The notes: generated from the sequence alone by a model not told the origin. A stretch of DNA of 64,000 bases from Actinoplanes auranticolor (GCF_018332655.1 NZ_BOQL01000021.1:186001-250000), one strand, 5' to 3'; positions 24,926 through 35,148 are shown, numbered from the stretch's first letter. Program-made: numbers and translations.

Positions 24926-27452
24926 CGAAGCCGTCCCCGACGATGGACAGCCCCGCCCACAGGCTCGGGGGCGCCGCGCCTCCCCGGCGGTGCAGGTAGC
25001 CGAGCTGGACCTCCCGCAGGGCGTCGATCGGCGCCCGGCCCACCGCCAGCCGCCGGTAGAAAGCGCCGAGCAGGGTCGCGGTCGTGGTGGCGTTCACGTC
25101 CACCGTGCCGGCGAGCACCCAGCGGGCCCCGGCGAGCAGCGCGGCCGTCGGCAGTCCGAGCGGTTCGGTCGCCGTCCGCAGATGCAGCCGGCCGGCCCAG
25201 CACGCGGGCATCAGCACCGCCTCGGGCAGCCGGCAGGTGAGCAGCTCGGCGGCCGTCAGAGGGTCGTCCGGGGCCAGCATCAGGGACTGCCCGAGCCCGC
25301 TGACCGCCGTACCGTGCACGCTCAGCAGGACCGCCGCGCGGTCCGCCGCGCCGGCCAGCTCGGGACGCACCTGATCGCGGGGCAGGAGCCGGGCCTGCGG
25401 GAAGGCTGCCGCGAGCGCGGTCCGCTCCCGCCGCGTCCCGTCCAGCTCCGGATCCAGGTACGCCAGGAAACCCGTTCCCGCCCGCACCGGGCGGGACCGG
25501 ATCGCGGTCCACAGCGTGATCGCCGGAACGACCACGACGCGGGCCAGTTCCGCGAGATACCGTGAGCCGACCCGGACCGCGGCCACCGGCACCGGGCCGA
25601 GCAACCCGCCGGTCGACACCACCAGCGGCGGGGCGTCACCGGCCCGGAGCGCCTCGGCCAGTCCGGGCGGGATGATGGCGGCGCCCAGCGCGGTGAGCTC
25701 GTCGTTCTGCGGGGCGGCCGCGAGCGATTCCTCCGCGGCGTGATACCGGTCGAGCCAGTGCCGGACGGCGGCGGGCAGCACCACCTCGTCGACGTGTGGC
25801 GGCCCGTCCGGCGGCAGCCAGATCCGGCTGCAGATGGTGTTCTCGTCCTCGAGGACGTCGATGAGCAGCGCGTGGCCACCGGGCGGGAGCGCGGCGCGGG
25901 TCTCGGCAAGACCGGCCGGCTCGGGGGTGAGGCTGCGGCGCAGCTCGACGGAGGTCAGCCGGTCCAGGTCGCCGTACAGCCGGGGCAACTCCCCGGTGCC
26001 GGCCACCCTGATCTGGGCCACCAGATCCCGCAGCTCGTCGGTGAACCGGGCGCCGGAGCGGATGAAGCCGGCGACCGCCTCCGCCCGCGCCGCGGTCGCG
26101 ACGGAGAACGCGGCGGAGCCGTCACCGGCCCGGGCGGCGCAGTGCATGGCCAGGATGTACGTCTGCCGTTGATCGCGGTAGAACGTCTCCCGGTCGGACG
26201 GGTCACGCAACCGGCGACCGGCCCGCTCACTGAGGGTGAACGCAGCGACGGCGTGATCGCGGGCGGCCTCGACCTGGTCGTCGAGGATCAGATCGTGGGC
26301 GAGCTGGTAGTGCGCGATCGACGTGGCGCTCGGGTCGGAGTCCTCGTCGAGCGGGAGCAGGGCCTGGGCGAAGAACTCGAGCGCTGACCGACGGTCACCG
26401 CGGGCCCGGGCGACCATGCCCCACTCGAGCGCGGCCTGGGAAAGGTCCCAGGCGGCGTCCGGGCCTTCGCCGTACGGCAGGGCGGCGAGCCGGGCCTCGG
26501 CCGCGTCGAGGTCGCCGCTGAGCCGGTCGACACGGGCCAGCAACAGTTCGCACAACGCGAGGTTCGCCGGTTCGCCGGCCCCCAGCCGCAGCGCCTGCCG
26601 GAACCGCCGCCGGGCGTACGCGGCCGCGGCCGGATCATCCTGGTCGACGTCCACCATCCGCAGCTGGCCCAGCCGGCGGGCCACGTGCGCCGCCCCGAGC
26701 CGGCGCCCGGCTCGCAGGTAACCGGCGAAGGCCCGGTGATAGGCCCGCTCCGCGCCGGGCCGGTCGCCGAGCTGGTCGAGGACAGCGGCGAGTTCCCGGC
26801 CGGCGTTGGCGACCCCGATCCGCCGGCCCAGGCGGGCGTACCGGTCCTCGGCCTCGACGAGCAGCTCGCGGGCCCGGTCGAAGTCGTGGGCGATACGCGC
26901 GGAAACGCCCAGCCGGTGGCTCAGGTCGGCGCGCAACTGCTCGGTACGGTCGCCGGGCGGGCACCGGTCGAGCACGGCGGCGAGGTCGGTGAGGCGGGCC
27001 GCGGCGTCGGCGAAGCGGTGCCGTTGATGGGCGACCGCGGCGAGCTGGGCCAGGCACTGTCCGGTGCGGAGCCGGTCCTGCTGCTCGGTGGACATCTCGG
27101 ACGCCTCGGCCAGCAGCGCCTCGGCGTCGGCGAAGCGGCCCTCGTAGCGGGCCACGATCCCGGACTCCAGCAGGGCTTCGGCACGCAGGGCCGGCATCTC
27201 GGCGGTCAGGGCGATCACCCGGTCGAGGGACGCGGCGGCTTCCCGGTAACGCTGGGTGGCGCCGAGCAGCCAGCCCCAGTCGAGCAGGATCCGAGCAAGC
27301 GTCTCAGGGGCCAGGTCGTCGCGGTCGATCAGCGGGCTGAGCAGGCGGTGCGCGTCGGCCAGCCGGTGCTCGTCGATGGCGGCGGCCGCGGCCCGCCAGG
27401 TCGCCATGGCCTCGTCGTCGTCCGGCCGTCCGGGCTTGTCGTCAGCCGCCAC
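24912..27452 (-). CDS. TPR-CHAT protease-like protein
   Basis: The 846-residue product has TPR-like helical repeats over residues about 15-460 and a C-terminal CHAT (caspase HetF-associated with TPRs) domain with His713 in LLSVHGTAV and Cys751 in LMPACWAGR, ending in WAGLSIVGDG as CHAT domains usually do. Family knowledge: CHAT domains are caspase-like proteases that cut target proteins on activation. The GTG start overlaps the end of the DUF2971 gene by 11 bp, making it the third gene of an operon with SIR2-DUF4020-like and DUF2971 proteins. Two ATGs slightly downstream are possible alternative starts. Confidence 0.85.
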   Translation of the reverse strand: MAADDKPGRPDDDEAMATWRAAAAAIDEHRLADAHRLLSPLIDRDDLAPETLARILLDWGWLLGATQRYREAAASLDRVIALTAEMPALRAEALLESGIVARYEGRFADAEALLAEASEMSTEQQDRLRTGQCLAQLAAVAHQRHRFADAAARLTDLAAVLDRCPPGDRTEQLRADLSHRLGVSARIAHDFDRARELLVEAEDRYARLGRRIGVANAGRELAAVLDQLGDRPGAERAYHRAFAGYLRAGRRLGAAHVARRLGQLRMVDVDQDDPAAAAYARRRFRQALRLGAGEPANLALCELLLARVDRLSGDLDAAEARLAALPYGEGPDAAWDLSQAALEWGMVARARGDRRSALEFFAQALLPLDEDSDPSATSIAHYQLAHDLILDDQVEAARDHAVAAFTLSERAGRRLRDPSDRETFYRDQRQTYILAMHCAARAGDGSAAFSVATAARAEAVAGFIRSGARFTDELRDLVAQIRVAGTGELPRLYGDLDRLTSVELRRSLTPEPAGLAETRAALPPGGHALLIDVLEDENTICSRIWLPPDGPPHVDEVVLPAAVRHWLDRYHAAEESLAAAPQNDELTALGAAIIPPGLAEALRAGDAPPLVVSTGGLLGPVPVAAVRVGSRYLAELARVVVVPAITLWTAIRSRPVRAGTGFLAYLDPELDGTRRERTALAAAFPQARLLPRDQVRPELAGAADRAAVLLSVHGTAVSGLGQSLMLAPDDPLTAAELLTCRLPEAVLMPACWAGRLHLRTATEPLGLPTAALLAGARWVLAGTVDVNATTTATLLGAFYRRLAVGRAPIDALREVQLGYLHRRGGAAPPSLWAGLSIVGDGFVRGS

Positions 27453-28845
27453 GAGCCCGGTCGAAGTCGGCCCGGGTGTCCGCGAGGGCGGTCATCAGGC
27501 GTTCAGCGAGGTGCTCGACGGTGGCGGATGCGTCGTCCGGCGGCACTTCCTCCGACGCCTGCCAGCACTCCACGCGTTCATGGGTGTCCGGCCGCCAGTG
27601 TTCCATCGTGATGACGGCGTGCACCCGGACGCGATCGTCCTCCAGAGTCTGCAGCGCCAGGCCGGCGACGAGTGTGTGCGACTGTCGGGGGAGGTTCTCC
27701 ACGACGCAGGTCACTCCCGTCTGCAGGAGGACCTGCTTACCGGGCACATTGGGTCGCCGCACGCGCTGGGAAGGCGGGATCGCGTCCACTCGCCCGGTCA
27801 GCCCGACCTCGGTCCGGGGCCAGGCCCGCGTTGTCGTGGCGATCTCCTTCAGCGCGACGGTGATCGCCTTGTTCGGCTTGTCGTGGATCTCTGCTGCCCG
27901 GTCGTGACGGTGCTTCTCCCTCTGGTTCTCGGCATCGAGCTGGGCCAGGCGTTCTTCCAGGGAACCCGACCGTCGCGATGTCACGACGAGTGTCTTCTCC
28001 GCGAGCGAGCTCCGGTCTACCGGATGGGCGAAGGTGTTCCGGCCGTGGTGGACGACGTCGAAGATCTCCACGTCGGGGTACGACTCCAGTGCGGCCAGGA
28101 CCGCCGGTCGCCGCCGCTCGGGAAAGTTGACGCCCAGGTAGACGCCGGTCAGTGCGTCGCGGATCGGGATCTCGGCGGGCAGGGTCGATCGGTCGATCAG
28201 CACCAGCCGGTACTCCAGCTCGTTCCCCCAGTCCCGGTGCTTGCGGAAGAAGAGCTGCTGATGGTTGTCGCGCGCGTACGCGGTGGCGACGGCGTCCAGG
28301 CCGAATTCCTCGATCTGGTCGAGGTCCACGAGCGACGGCCCGACGCCCGGGGAGATGCCGCGGTATTCCACCGGACCATGGAAGCGAAGGAGCGCCCCGG
28401 GGACCGGGGCGACGGTGAACGAGCTGATGAGCGCCTGCCGGTCGAACCGTAGGCAGATGCCGGAGTGCCCGGCACCGTAGTGGTTCCACGTCGCCAGGCG
28501 GTTCCAGCCGCGCAACGCGTCCCGCCCGAAGGCATCCGCGATCTCATAGTCCTGGGTGAGGCAGGCAACCTTCGCGTGCAGCCGGATGATGCGATCGATG
28601 TCGTCCCAGTGACCCCGCTCCGGCCCGCGGTCCGGAGCATCGGCAGAGCTGCTGATCCCCGGTCGGAGCGGCCACGACTCCCAAAGATCATTGGTCGATT
28701 CGAAGGGCGAGAGCCGTAGGGTCCCGCTGCGCAGGATGCCGGAGATCGCCGGCTCGGCGCCCGTGTAGTGGAAGACGTCGCCGGTCAACGTCCGTTCGGC
28801 CCGGTTGAGTGCGGCTTCGAAGGCCGCTTCAAGGTCGATCACCAC
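27442..28845 (-). CDS. DUF2971-family protein
   Basis: The 467-residue product shows the DUF2971 pattern in its first 250 residues: VFHYTGAEPAISGILRSG, LRLSPFESTNDLWES, ACLTQD, and LATWNHYGAGHSGICLRFD. The C-terminal 200 residues are charged and may form an extra domain. DUF2971 proteins are common in defence islands; a link to ADP-ribosyltransferase-like folds has been suggested, but I cannot see proof here. The GTG start directly abuts the TGA of the SIR2 gene (TGAGTG), and the stop overlaps the CHAT gene, so the three are coupled. Confidence 0.75.
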   Translation of the reverse strand: MVIDLEAAFEAALNRAERTLTGDVFHYTGAEPAISGILRSGTLRLSPFESTNDLWESWPLRPGISSSADAPDRGPERGHWDDIDRIIRLHAKVACLTQDYEIADAFGRDALRGWNRLATWNHYGAGHSGICLRFDRQALISSFTVAPVPGALLRFHGPVEYRGISPGVGPSLVDLDQIEEFGLDAVATAYARDNHQQLFFRKHRDWGNELEYRLVLIDRSTLPAEIPIRDALTGVYLGVNFPERRRPAVLAALESYPDVEIFDVVHHGRNTFAHPVDRSSLAEKTLVVTSRRSGSLEERLAQLDAENQREKHRHDRAAEIHDKPNKAITVALKEIATTTRAWPRTEVGLTGRVDAIPPSQRVRRPNVPGKQVLLQTGVTCVVENLPRQSHTLVAGLALQTLEDDRVRVHAVITMEHWRPDTHERVECWQASEEVPPDDASATVEHLAERLMTALADTRADFDRARGG

Positions 28846-31800
28846 TCAGATCCATTCCGCTGCGCCGGGGACACCTAGCCTGATGGCCGCGGTGACGATC
28901 ACCGGGAGGTCCTCGACGGCGCCGTTCGCCTTGAGGCGCTCCACGATGTCGGGCACGAGGTAGCCGTCCCGGAACGGCGGTTCGGTGTGGCTCAGCAGGT
29001 GGCCGATCAGCCGGCCGTACGCGGCCGGGGCCCGGCGTAGTCGATTCTCGTCAGCGAGGTCGAGCAGCACACCGCTGTCGACCGGCAGTCGGGCCGGGTG
29101 CCTGGTGGCCAGGGCGACGCCGTCCGCGGCCGAGTCGGTCAGGTACGCCGTCCAGCCGGCCATGGCCGAGGCTTCCTCGATCTCCAGCAGTCGCGGGTTG
29201 CTCTCCAGGCGGTCCTGCCAGTAGCGGCTCATCCACCGCGACCATTGGTGCTCGACCGCCTCACCGGGCAGACCGGCCAGCACGTGGGCGATCGCCTGGA
29301 GCCACTCCACGCGATCCGCCACGGAGAGTTCGGCGGTCAGGGTGTGCACCCAGTCGTGGATCGTGGGCAGGTCGCTGCCGACGGCGACCGCCGCCAGGTG
29401 TTGGTGCAGTTGCCGGCGCATGTCCTCGGGGAAGGCGCCGATGTGCCGGGCGGCTCCGACATAGTCGTCGGCGAGTCCGGTCTCGAGCATCTGGTCGTCG
29501 AATCGCCCCCAGACGAGGTGGCCGTCCCAGGCGTGCCGGGCCCGGACCGGATCTCTCCAGTCCAGCAGCGGCAGGATGTGTTCCTCGCTCCACGTCCGGT
29601 CGGCGCCGAAGAAGAACCGGGCCTGGCTGGCCAGGATCGTCTCGGCCGGCGCCGACCGGGAGTCACCGGCCGAGAGAAGCTCCTCCAGCGTGGTGCGGAC
29701 CGCCGGGTCCAGTCCGGTCCAGCTGTCGCCCGCGCGGCGCCAATCGTCGGCTACGGCATGGACCCAGAACAACGCGATGCGGCCGGCATTCTGGTTGAGC
29801 GCTCGGGTCAGCCAGTCGTCGAAGTCATGTCCGGGCGTCGCGTGGGCGGCGTTCCAGGCGTCGGTGGCCAGGCGTCGGGCGGCCGGCCGGCGGTACCAGT
29901 GCGTCGGGTGCTGGTCGCTCTGGCCGCCGTCGGCCAGGAGCCGACTGATGGCATCGACGGTCGCGGGGACGTCCAACGAGGCGAGCCGGTCGAGGACGGT
30001 GTCCATCCCGCTCTCGGGAATGGTCGCGCCGGACCAGCCGGCGACGACCGCGTCGATGATCCATTGGTCAGGCGCCGCATGGGCGTCCAGGATCGCGAAG
30101 CCGTCCTCCGGACGCTCGCGGACGGCCTCGGTGAGGACGTCGTGCACGCCGGCGGAGAATTCGTCCTCCTCGGCGGCCGCCGCTCGCAGCCGGCCCAGTG
30201 CTGCCGTCGCGTCCGCGGAGATGTCCTCGTGCAGTTCGGCCGCGCTGAGTGCCGGCGGTGTGCCGGCGGCCGAGAAGCTCCAGGTACGCAGCAGCTCGGG
30301 GTGCTCACGGACTACGAAGGTGGGGTGGGTCGCGCGTACGGCCGCGAACGCCTCGGCCGCGGAGACGAGAGCGGGCGCGCAGCGCGTGATCCAGGCGAGC
30401 GCGTTGAAGGTCACGTACCCGGCGAGGCTCTCCCGGTCGGTGCGGCCCGGACCGGCAGCGGCCTCGGCGACCAGGGCGTCCGCGACCGCCGGCTCGGCGT
30501 CGGCGAGGGCGGCCTCGATCAGGGCGAAGACCTCGAAGCGCAGTTCATGGGCGTACAGCCACTGCCTCTCCCGGAGCCATCTGATCTTGGCTGTCGCGTC
30601 CACGTCGGTGCGGACGGTCCAGCCGTGGACCGCCAGCCGGCGCAGCAGCGTGGTCTCCGCGGCGGCCCACCGGTCCAGCCGGGCCCGGTCGGCTGGACCC
30701 GGAGTGGCCAGGAGAGCCTCCAGGCAGTCGCGTGCGGCATCGATCAGAGTGTCCATGGCCTTGGGCATCGTGTCCTGCGCGTGCGCCGGGATGGCCGCCC
30801 GGCGGGACGACACGGGGTCGCCCCTCTCGCCGGCTGATCCGTCGGCCCGCAGCAGCACGAAGGCGCGGTGCAGCTGTCGCTCGACGACAGCGAGGACCGG
30901 CTCGGCCGCCTCGCTCAGATGGGGCCGGAACACCCGTTTCCAGGCTTCGGCGAGCGACCACCGGTCACCGCGGGGTTCGGGGTCGAGATAGGCGCCGAAG
31001 CCGCCGCGCAGCACGGGCACCGGCTCGGCCAGGTGGTCGAACAGCAGCAGGGCCAGGTCGCGGTCACGCGGCCACGTGCACTTGTTCAGCAGGTGACCGA
31101 GGGGCCGGTGGGCGGCGGCGGTGGGCGTGTCCATCAGCAGGATCACCCATAACGCCAACCAGGGCGGCAGGGGCGTCGGTAGTCCGTAGAGACGGTTCAC
31201 CAGCGCGGCGGCCACCGCCGGGCTCAACCGGCCACCGGCCTGCTGCACGACCCGCAGCGCTTCGTCGTTGTGCTGCTCGGTCAGGACGAAGTTCCGGACG
31301 AACCAGCGGGCCAGGGGCTCGGTGCTCGGTGAAGACGCCGGTTGGGGAGCCAGCGTCTGCTGGAACTCGGGCCGGTTGGTCGCCCACCGCAACCACTCCG
31401 TGCCATCAGCCAGCTCGGTGAACAGCTCCACCCGCAGCGGATCGGCCAGGACGCTCTCCAGGTAGGACATGTCCTCGGGCTCGAGGGAAGGTGCTCCGGT
31501 CACCAGGTCCTTGATCCGCTGGCGGTGGTCGAGCAGACCCATGGCGGCCTGCGCGGCCCACTTCTCGATCGCCTCGGACAGGGCGCTGTGGTCGATGCCC
31601 ACCGACACGTACGGGATCGGCGTGACGCCGTAGCCCTCCCAGTCGGGATCGTCGGGCTTGTCGGTCAGCACGTAGCGCCGGCGATTCGCGGTGAGTGCCC
31701 GGGCGAAGAACGTCATGACGACGTCTGTGTGGCTGTAGCCGATGAAGAGCACCGTGTACTCGGCGAACATCTGTTCCAGGAACCGGGCGGCCCAGGCCGA

Positions 31801-32319
31801 TCGCAGGTACGCCTGGCCGAAGTCCCGGTCCGTCGCGATCAGGTACTTCGGCGACTGACCCAAGCGGCCGTGGAGGTGGACGACGCCCTCGATGTCGTCG
31901 CCGGGAGGCACGGCCGGCCCCGCGTACTCCTCGAACGTCGCGCCCTGCGCGGTGAGCACGGTCGACAGGTGCTTGTCGTAGTTCGTGGTCACGATGCGCA
32001 GCGGGGACTGGGCCATCGCGAGGGCGACGATGGCCCGGTGCAGCCGGTTGGGCCGGGAGTCGACTCCGCCCACGATCTGCTGGACGCGCAGATGAACGTC
32101 GACCTTGTGGTCGTCGATCCGGCCCAGGAGCCGGTCAGGCCGATCACCGGCCACGGGAGCCTGATGCGCCTCTTCGGCGATCGTCTCGGCCAGCTTGTCG
32201 AACAGGGGGAGCCCGGAGGGCGGATCCACCGAGGCGCCCGCGCCGACGAACAGCAGCAGGCGGCCCGCCGCGTGGGCCTCGAGAAGCTCGGCCGGGATGT
32301 CGACCTGGCCCATCAACAT
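28846..32319 (-). CDS. SIR2-family NADase with long C-terminal region (DUF4020-like)
   Basis: The ATG at 32319 (GGGGGA five bases upstream) gives 1157 residues. The N-terminal 270 residues are a SIR2 domain: GAGAS (26-30), TTNYD (111-115; the Asn is catalytic in family members), HLHG (148-151), then the Rossmann return FIGYSHTDVV. The remaining 880 residues are helical and resemble the DUF4020 region of defence-associated sirtuins of the DSR1 type. Family knowledge: these deplete NAD after phage sensing. It is the first gene of an operon with DUF2971 and CHAT proteins and is divergent from the 2TM/SIR2-like pair. Confidence 0.8.
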   Translation of the reverse strand: MLMGQVDIPAELLEAHAAGRLLLFVGAGASVDPPSGLPLFDKLAETIAEEAHQAPVAGDRPDRLLGRIDDHKVDVHLRVQQIVGGVDSRPNRLHRAIVALAMAQSPLRIVTTNYDKHLSTVLTAQGATFEEYAGPAVPPGDDIEGVVHLHGRLGQSPKYLIATDRDFGQAYLRSAWAARFLEQMFAEYTVLFIGYSHTDVVMTFFARALTANRRRYVLTDKPDDPDWEGYGVTPIPYVSVGIDHSALSEAIEKWAAQAAMGLLDHRQRIKDLVTGAPSLEPEDMSYLESVLADPLRVELFTELADGTEWLRWATNRPEFQQTLAPQPASSPSTEPLARWFVRNFVLTEQHNDEALRVVQQAGGRLSPAVAAALVNRLYGLPTPLPPWLALWVILLMDTPTAAAHRPLGHLLNKCTWPRDRDLALLLFDHLAEPVPVLRGGFGAYLDPEPRGDRWSLAEAWKRVFRPHLSEAAEPVLAVVERQLHRAFVLLRADGSAGERGDPVSSRRAAIPAHAQDTMPKAMDTLIDAARDCLEALLATPGPADRARLDRWAAAETTLLRRLAVHGWTVRTDVDATAKIRWLRERQWLYAHELRFEVFALIEAALADAEPAVADALVAEAAAGPGRTDRESLAGYVTFNALAWITRCAPALVSAAEAFAAVRATHPTFVVREHPELLRTWSFSAAGTPPALSAAELHEDISADATAALGRLRAAAAEEDEFSAGVHDVLTEAVRERPEDGFAILDAHAAPDQWIIDAVVAGWSGATIPESGMDTVLDRLASLDVPATVDAISRLLADGGQSDQHPTHWYRRPAARRLATDAWNAAHATPGHDFDDWLTRALNQNAGRIALFWVHAVADDWRRAGDSWTGLDPAVRTTLEELLSAGDSRSAPAETILASQARFFFGADRTWSEEHILPLLDWRDPVRARHAWDGHLVWGRFDDQMLETGLADDYVGAARHIGAFPEDMRRQLHQHLAAVAVGSDLPTIHDWVHTLTAELSVADRVEWLQAIAHVLAGLPGEAVEHQWSRWMSRYWQDRLESNPRLLEIEEASAMAGWTAYLTDSAADGVALATRHPARLPVDSGVLLDLADENRLRRAPAAYGRLIGHLLSHTEPPFRDGYLVPDIVERLKANGAVEDLPVIVTAAIRLGVPGAAEWI

Positions 32320-32435
32320 GTGGTTCCCCCGCACGACGGTGAGGCGCCAGCCTATCCGGCCCGACCGCCGCGTCATCCGAACGGGGGAACGCGTCCGGAC
32401 ACATAGGACGCCATCATGAGCGGACGGGATCGGCG
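32320..32435. promoter_or_regulatory. Divergent intergenic region between two SIR2 operons
   Basis: This 116-bp region must carry the promoters of two outward-facing operons that each encode a SIR2-like protein. No operator or hexamer pair is clear to me. Confidence 0.35.
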
Positions 32436-33194
32436 GTGATCGGGGGCGGGGTGCGGCGGTTTCTCCGGCAGATTCTCGAGGACTTCCGGCAGCGGCGTTT
32501 TCTCGACCTGTACGCCACCACGGCGGTCGCGTTCGTCTTCGCCGCCCTGCTCGTGGTCGGCGCCGACCTGCCGGACAGCGTCCGCTGGTCGCTGCTGTTC
32601 GCCGCCCTCGGGTTCCTGCTGCTCCGGATCGCGCTGGCCGGCCACACCGAGGAGCGGTTCCTCGACCGCAGCGCCTACGACCGCCACCCGATCACCGAGG
32701 ATCTGCTGGCCGCGAAGGACGTGTGGATCTTCGCGCCGGTGGGGACGAACCTGCTCACCGACGAACGCTGTGACCTGCTGCGCCGGGGGCCGCTCGCCCG
32801 GGACGACGGCTCGGTGCGGGTCGTCGTGCTGCGGGCGTTCGACCCCGGGGACCCGATCTCGGCCCAGCTCGACGCGCTGCTCGACCATCCCGTGCAGACC
32901 GCCGCGACCTCCCTGCGGGAGACCCTCGGCCGGCTGCGGGCGATGGCCCGGTGGCAGGTCAAGGGCACCTTCGGGTACGGCGAGATCGCCTTCAACCCCG
33001 GCTTCAGCATCGTGGCGGTCAACCCGCAGTCGCCCGACGGGTACGCCAACGTCGAGTTCCACGGCTTCCGCAACGACGCGATCGGCTCTCGCATGCACAT
33101 CCGCCTGACCCGCGACGACGGGCAGTGGTACCGGTACTGGCTCGAGCAGTTCGAGGAGATCTGGCGCTCGACGCTGCCCGCCGGCCGCCCGTGA
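32436..33194 (+). CDS. Two-TM membrane protein with phospholipase-D-like fold hints
   Basis: The 252-residue product starts with GTG. It has two hydrophobic helices near residues 26-44 and 50-67, then a soluble alpha/beta domain: VWIFAPVGTNLLTDERCDLLRRG and VRVVVLRAFDPG recall the strand-helix pattern of PLD-like proteins, but no HKD motif is present. The stop overlaps the GTG of the SIR2-like gene (GTGA), so they form a two-gene unit. A membrane sensor or anchor for the SIR2-like protein is plausible; this is inference. Confidence 0.65.
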   Translation: MIGGGVRRFLRQILEDFRQRRFLDLYATTAVAFVFAALLVVGADLPDSVRWSLLFAALGFLLLRIALAGHTEERFLDRSAYDRHPITEDLLAAKDVWIFAPVGTNLLTDERCDLLRRGPLARDDGSVRVVVLRAFDPGDPISAQLDALLDHPVQTAATSLRETLGRLRAMARWQVKGTFGYGEIAFNPGFSIVAVNPQSPDGYANVEFHGFRNDAIGSRMHIRLTRDDGQWYRYWLEQFEEIWRSTLPAGRP

Positions 33195-35014
33195 CTCCGG
33201 GGCCCGCCGTCGCCGTCTTCACCGGTGCCGGGATCAGCGGTGACCAGCCCGCCGCGCTGCCGCGGGGCTTCGGACTGCGGGACGCCGTACTCGGCACGAT
33301 GCACGAAGCGGCCGCCGCGTGCCTGGGCACCCTGGTCTCCGGCAGCCAGCTCGAGGAACTGCTGAAGTCCGGGAACAAGCTCGAGGTCGTGCTCGGACGG
33401 TTGTGGGGCACGGTCGGCCCGGACGCGCTGAAGTGCGTCCTCGCCCTGCGCCTGCGCGTACCCGGTGAGGCGCACCTGCTGGCGGCCCTGCATCTGCTGG
33501 CGGGCGGCACGCACGTGACCGTGAACTTCGATGTGGGCATCGAACTGGCCTACGACCTGATCACCGGCCGGGCCGGCCTGCCGCCGGACGCGCCGCGGGC
33601 CTACCATGACGCGCTGCCGGCCTGGCGGGCGCTCGCCCCGGCCGATCCACCCCCGCTGCTGACCGTGTCACGCCACGAGGAGTTCGCCCGGTGGGAGCGG
33701 GCCGGCCGGCCCGCCGCGCTGCTCAAGGTGCACGGTGGGCTCGACCGGGACCAGACCGGCCTGGCCGACGTCGTCGTGGTCGACATCGAGGAGCTCTCCC
33801 AGCTGACCGCGGACCGGGCCACGGCGGTGGCCGGTCTCGGCGACGCGACGAGTCTGCTCGTCACCGGCTATTCGGGCGGTGACCCCGACGTGTACGGCCC
33901 GCTGCTGACCGCGGCCCTGCGCACGTCCGCACGCTGGTGCTGCCTGTCCCTGCCGGTGGGCTCCTCGGTGCCGGCCGACGCCGCCGCCCACGGGATCGAG
34001 CTGGTGCTGGGCGATCCGGACGGACTGGCTGTCACAGCGCTGCGCACGCTGCTCGGCAGCCCGCCGCCGTGGCCGGCCGTGCCCCTGCCCGGTGACGGAT
34101 TCGCCGAGCTCTTCACCCGGTGGCGGAGCGAGCTCCACGCGGCCCACCCGCCGGAGCTGACCGCCCAGTCCTGGGCCTGGCTGCTCGCGGACCTGGGCGA
34201 CCTGGACACCGCCGAGGCCATGTTCCGCGCCCTGCCGGCCGGCGCGCCCGGGGCCCACCTACGACACGCCGAGATCCTCTACACCCGGGCCCGCGACGAC
34301 GACCGCGACCGTGCCGCCGGCATGTTCCGCGAGGTGGCCGCGAGCACCCCGGACGCCTCCACCCGGCTGCACTGCCTGCTGCGGCTCGGCGACGTGGCGC
34401 GCGGCCGGGCGGTACGGCACGCCGGCAGCGTACGCGTCGTGGCCGATCTCCTGGCGGCGTACGCCCGGCCCGCCCAGGTGCTGCTGGCTACGCGCAACGG
34501 CCGCCGGCAGCCGGAGGAGGCGGGGGACGCGTACCGGGCGCTGCAGCAGACCTCGCTGCGCCTACTGGAGCAGATGGCCTCCCTCGCGCCGGCCGGGTGC
34601 CGGCCGGCGCTCGGCCTGCTGTGCCGGGCCGCGGCCTCGCTGGGCCGCCGGGCCGCGGGGCTGGCCCGCAACGGCAACCGGCTGGCCCTGATCCGCCAGC
34701 ACCGGGCGCTGCTGCTGTCGCTGGCCGCCCTGCTGCGGGGCCGGCCCGCCCCGGCCGAGCTGCGGGCCGACATGGAGTCGCTGCGGACCACCTACCGCAA
34801 CGCCGACGACCTGCCAGGGGCGGCCAACTGTGTCGTCACGCTCGCGGTCCTGGCCCTCGCGGACGGAGATCGACCGGCCGCCCGGCGTCTGCTGGACGAG
34901 GCGATGGACGGCTACACGGCGGGGCGGCCCGCCGGCCGGCCGCTGCCCAGCGGGGAGGCGCTGGTGCGGGTGATGGTGCGGCTGGCCGACCGGCACGACA
35001 GGGCACCCGGCTGA
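33191..35014 (+). CDS. SIR2-like protein with helical repeat tail
   Basis: The GTG at 33191 overlaps the upstream TGA. In the 607-residue product the first 240 residues keep SIR2 landmarks: TGAGIS (11-16), VNFD (Asn112), LLKVHGG (His181) and LLVTGYSGGDPD. They are divergent from the 28846-32319 SIR2. The C-terminal 350 residues are Ala/Arg-rich helical repeats of TPR type. Family knowledge suggests NAD hydrolysis or deacylation; as Asn and His remain, activity is possible. With its membrane partner it looks like a two-component effector. Confidence 0.7.
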   Translation: MTPGPAVAVFTGAGISGDQPAALPRGFGLRDAVLGTMHEAAAACLGTLVSGSQLEELLKSGNKLEVVLGRLWGTVGPDALKCVLALRLRVPGEAHLLAALHLLAGGTHVTVNFDVGIELAYDLITGRAGLPPDAPRAYHDALPAWRALAPADPPPLLTVSRHEEFARWERAGRPAALLKVHGGLDRDQTGLADVVVVDIEELSQLTADRATAVAGLGDATSLLVTGYSGGDPDVYGPLLTAALRTSARWCCLSLPVGSSVPADAAAHGIELVLGDPDGLAVTALRTLLGSPPPWPAVPLPGDGFAELFTRWRSELHAAHPPELTAQSWAWLLADLGDLDTAEAMFRALPAGAPGAHLRHAEILYTRARDDDRDRAAGMFREVAASTPDASTRLHCLLRLGDVARGRAVRHAGSVRVVADLLAAYARPAQVLLATRNGRRQPEEAGDAYRALQQTSLRLLEQMASLAPAGCRPALGLLCRAAASLGRRAAGLARNGNRLALIRQHRALLLSLAALLRGRPAPAELRADMESLRTTYRNADDLPGAANCVVTLAVLALADGDRPAARRLLDEAMDGYTAGRPAGRPLPSGEALVRVMVRLADRHDRAPG

Positions 35015-35148
35015 CCTCCGATCCGGCCGGCAGCGAGGTTTTCACGCGTTCGCGCCATCGCGCCGGGAGGAGGATTCCGCGAGGCTTCACCACGCGAAGC
35101 AGCTCCGGTGGCGAGGCCGCCGGTGGACGAGATGCCGGGGAGGCCGTT

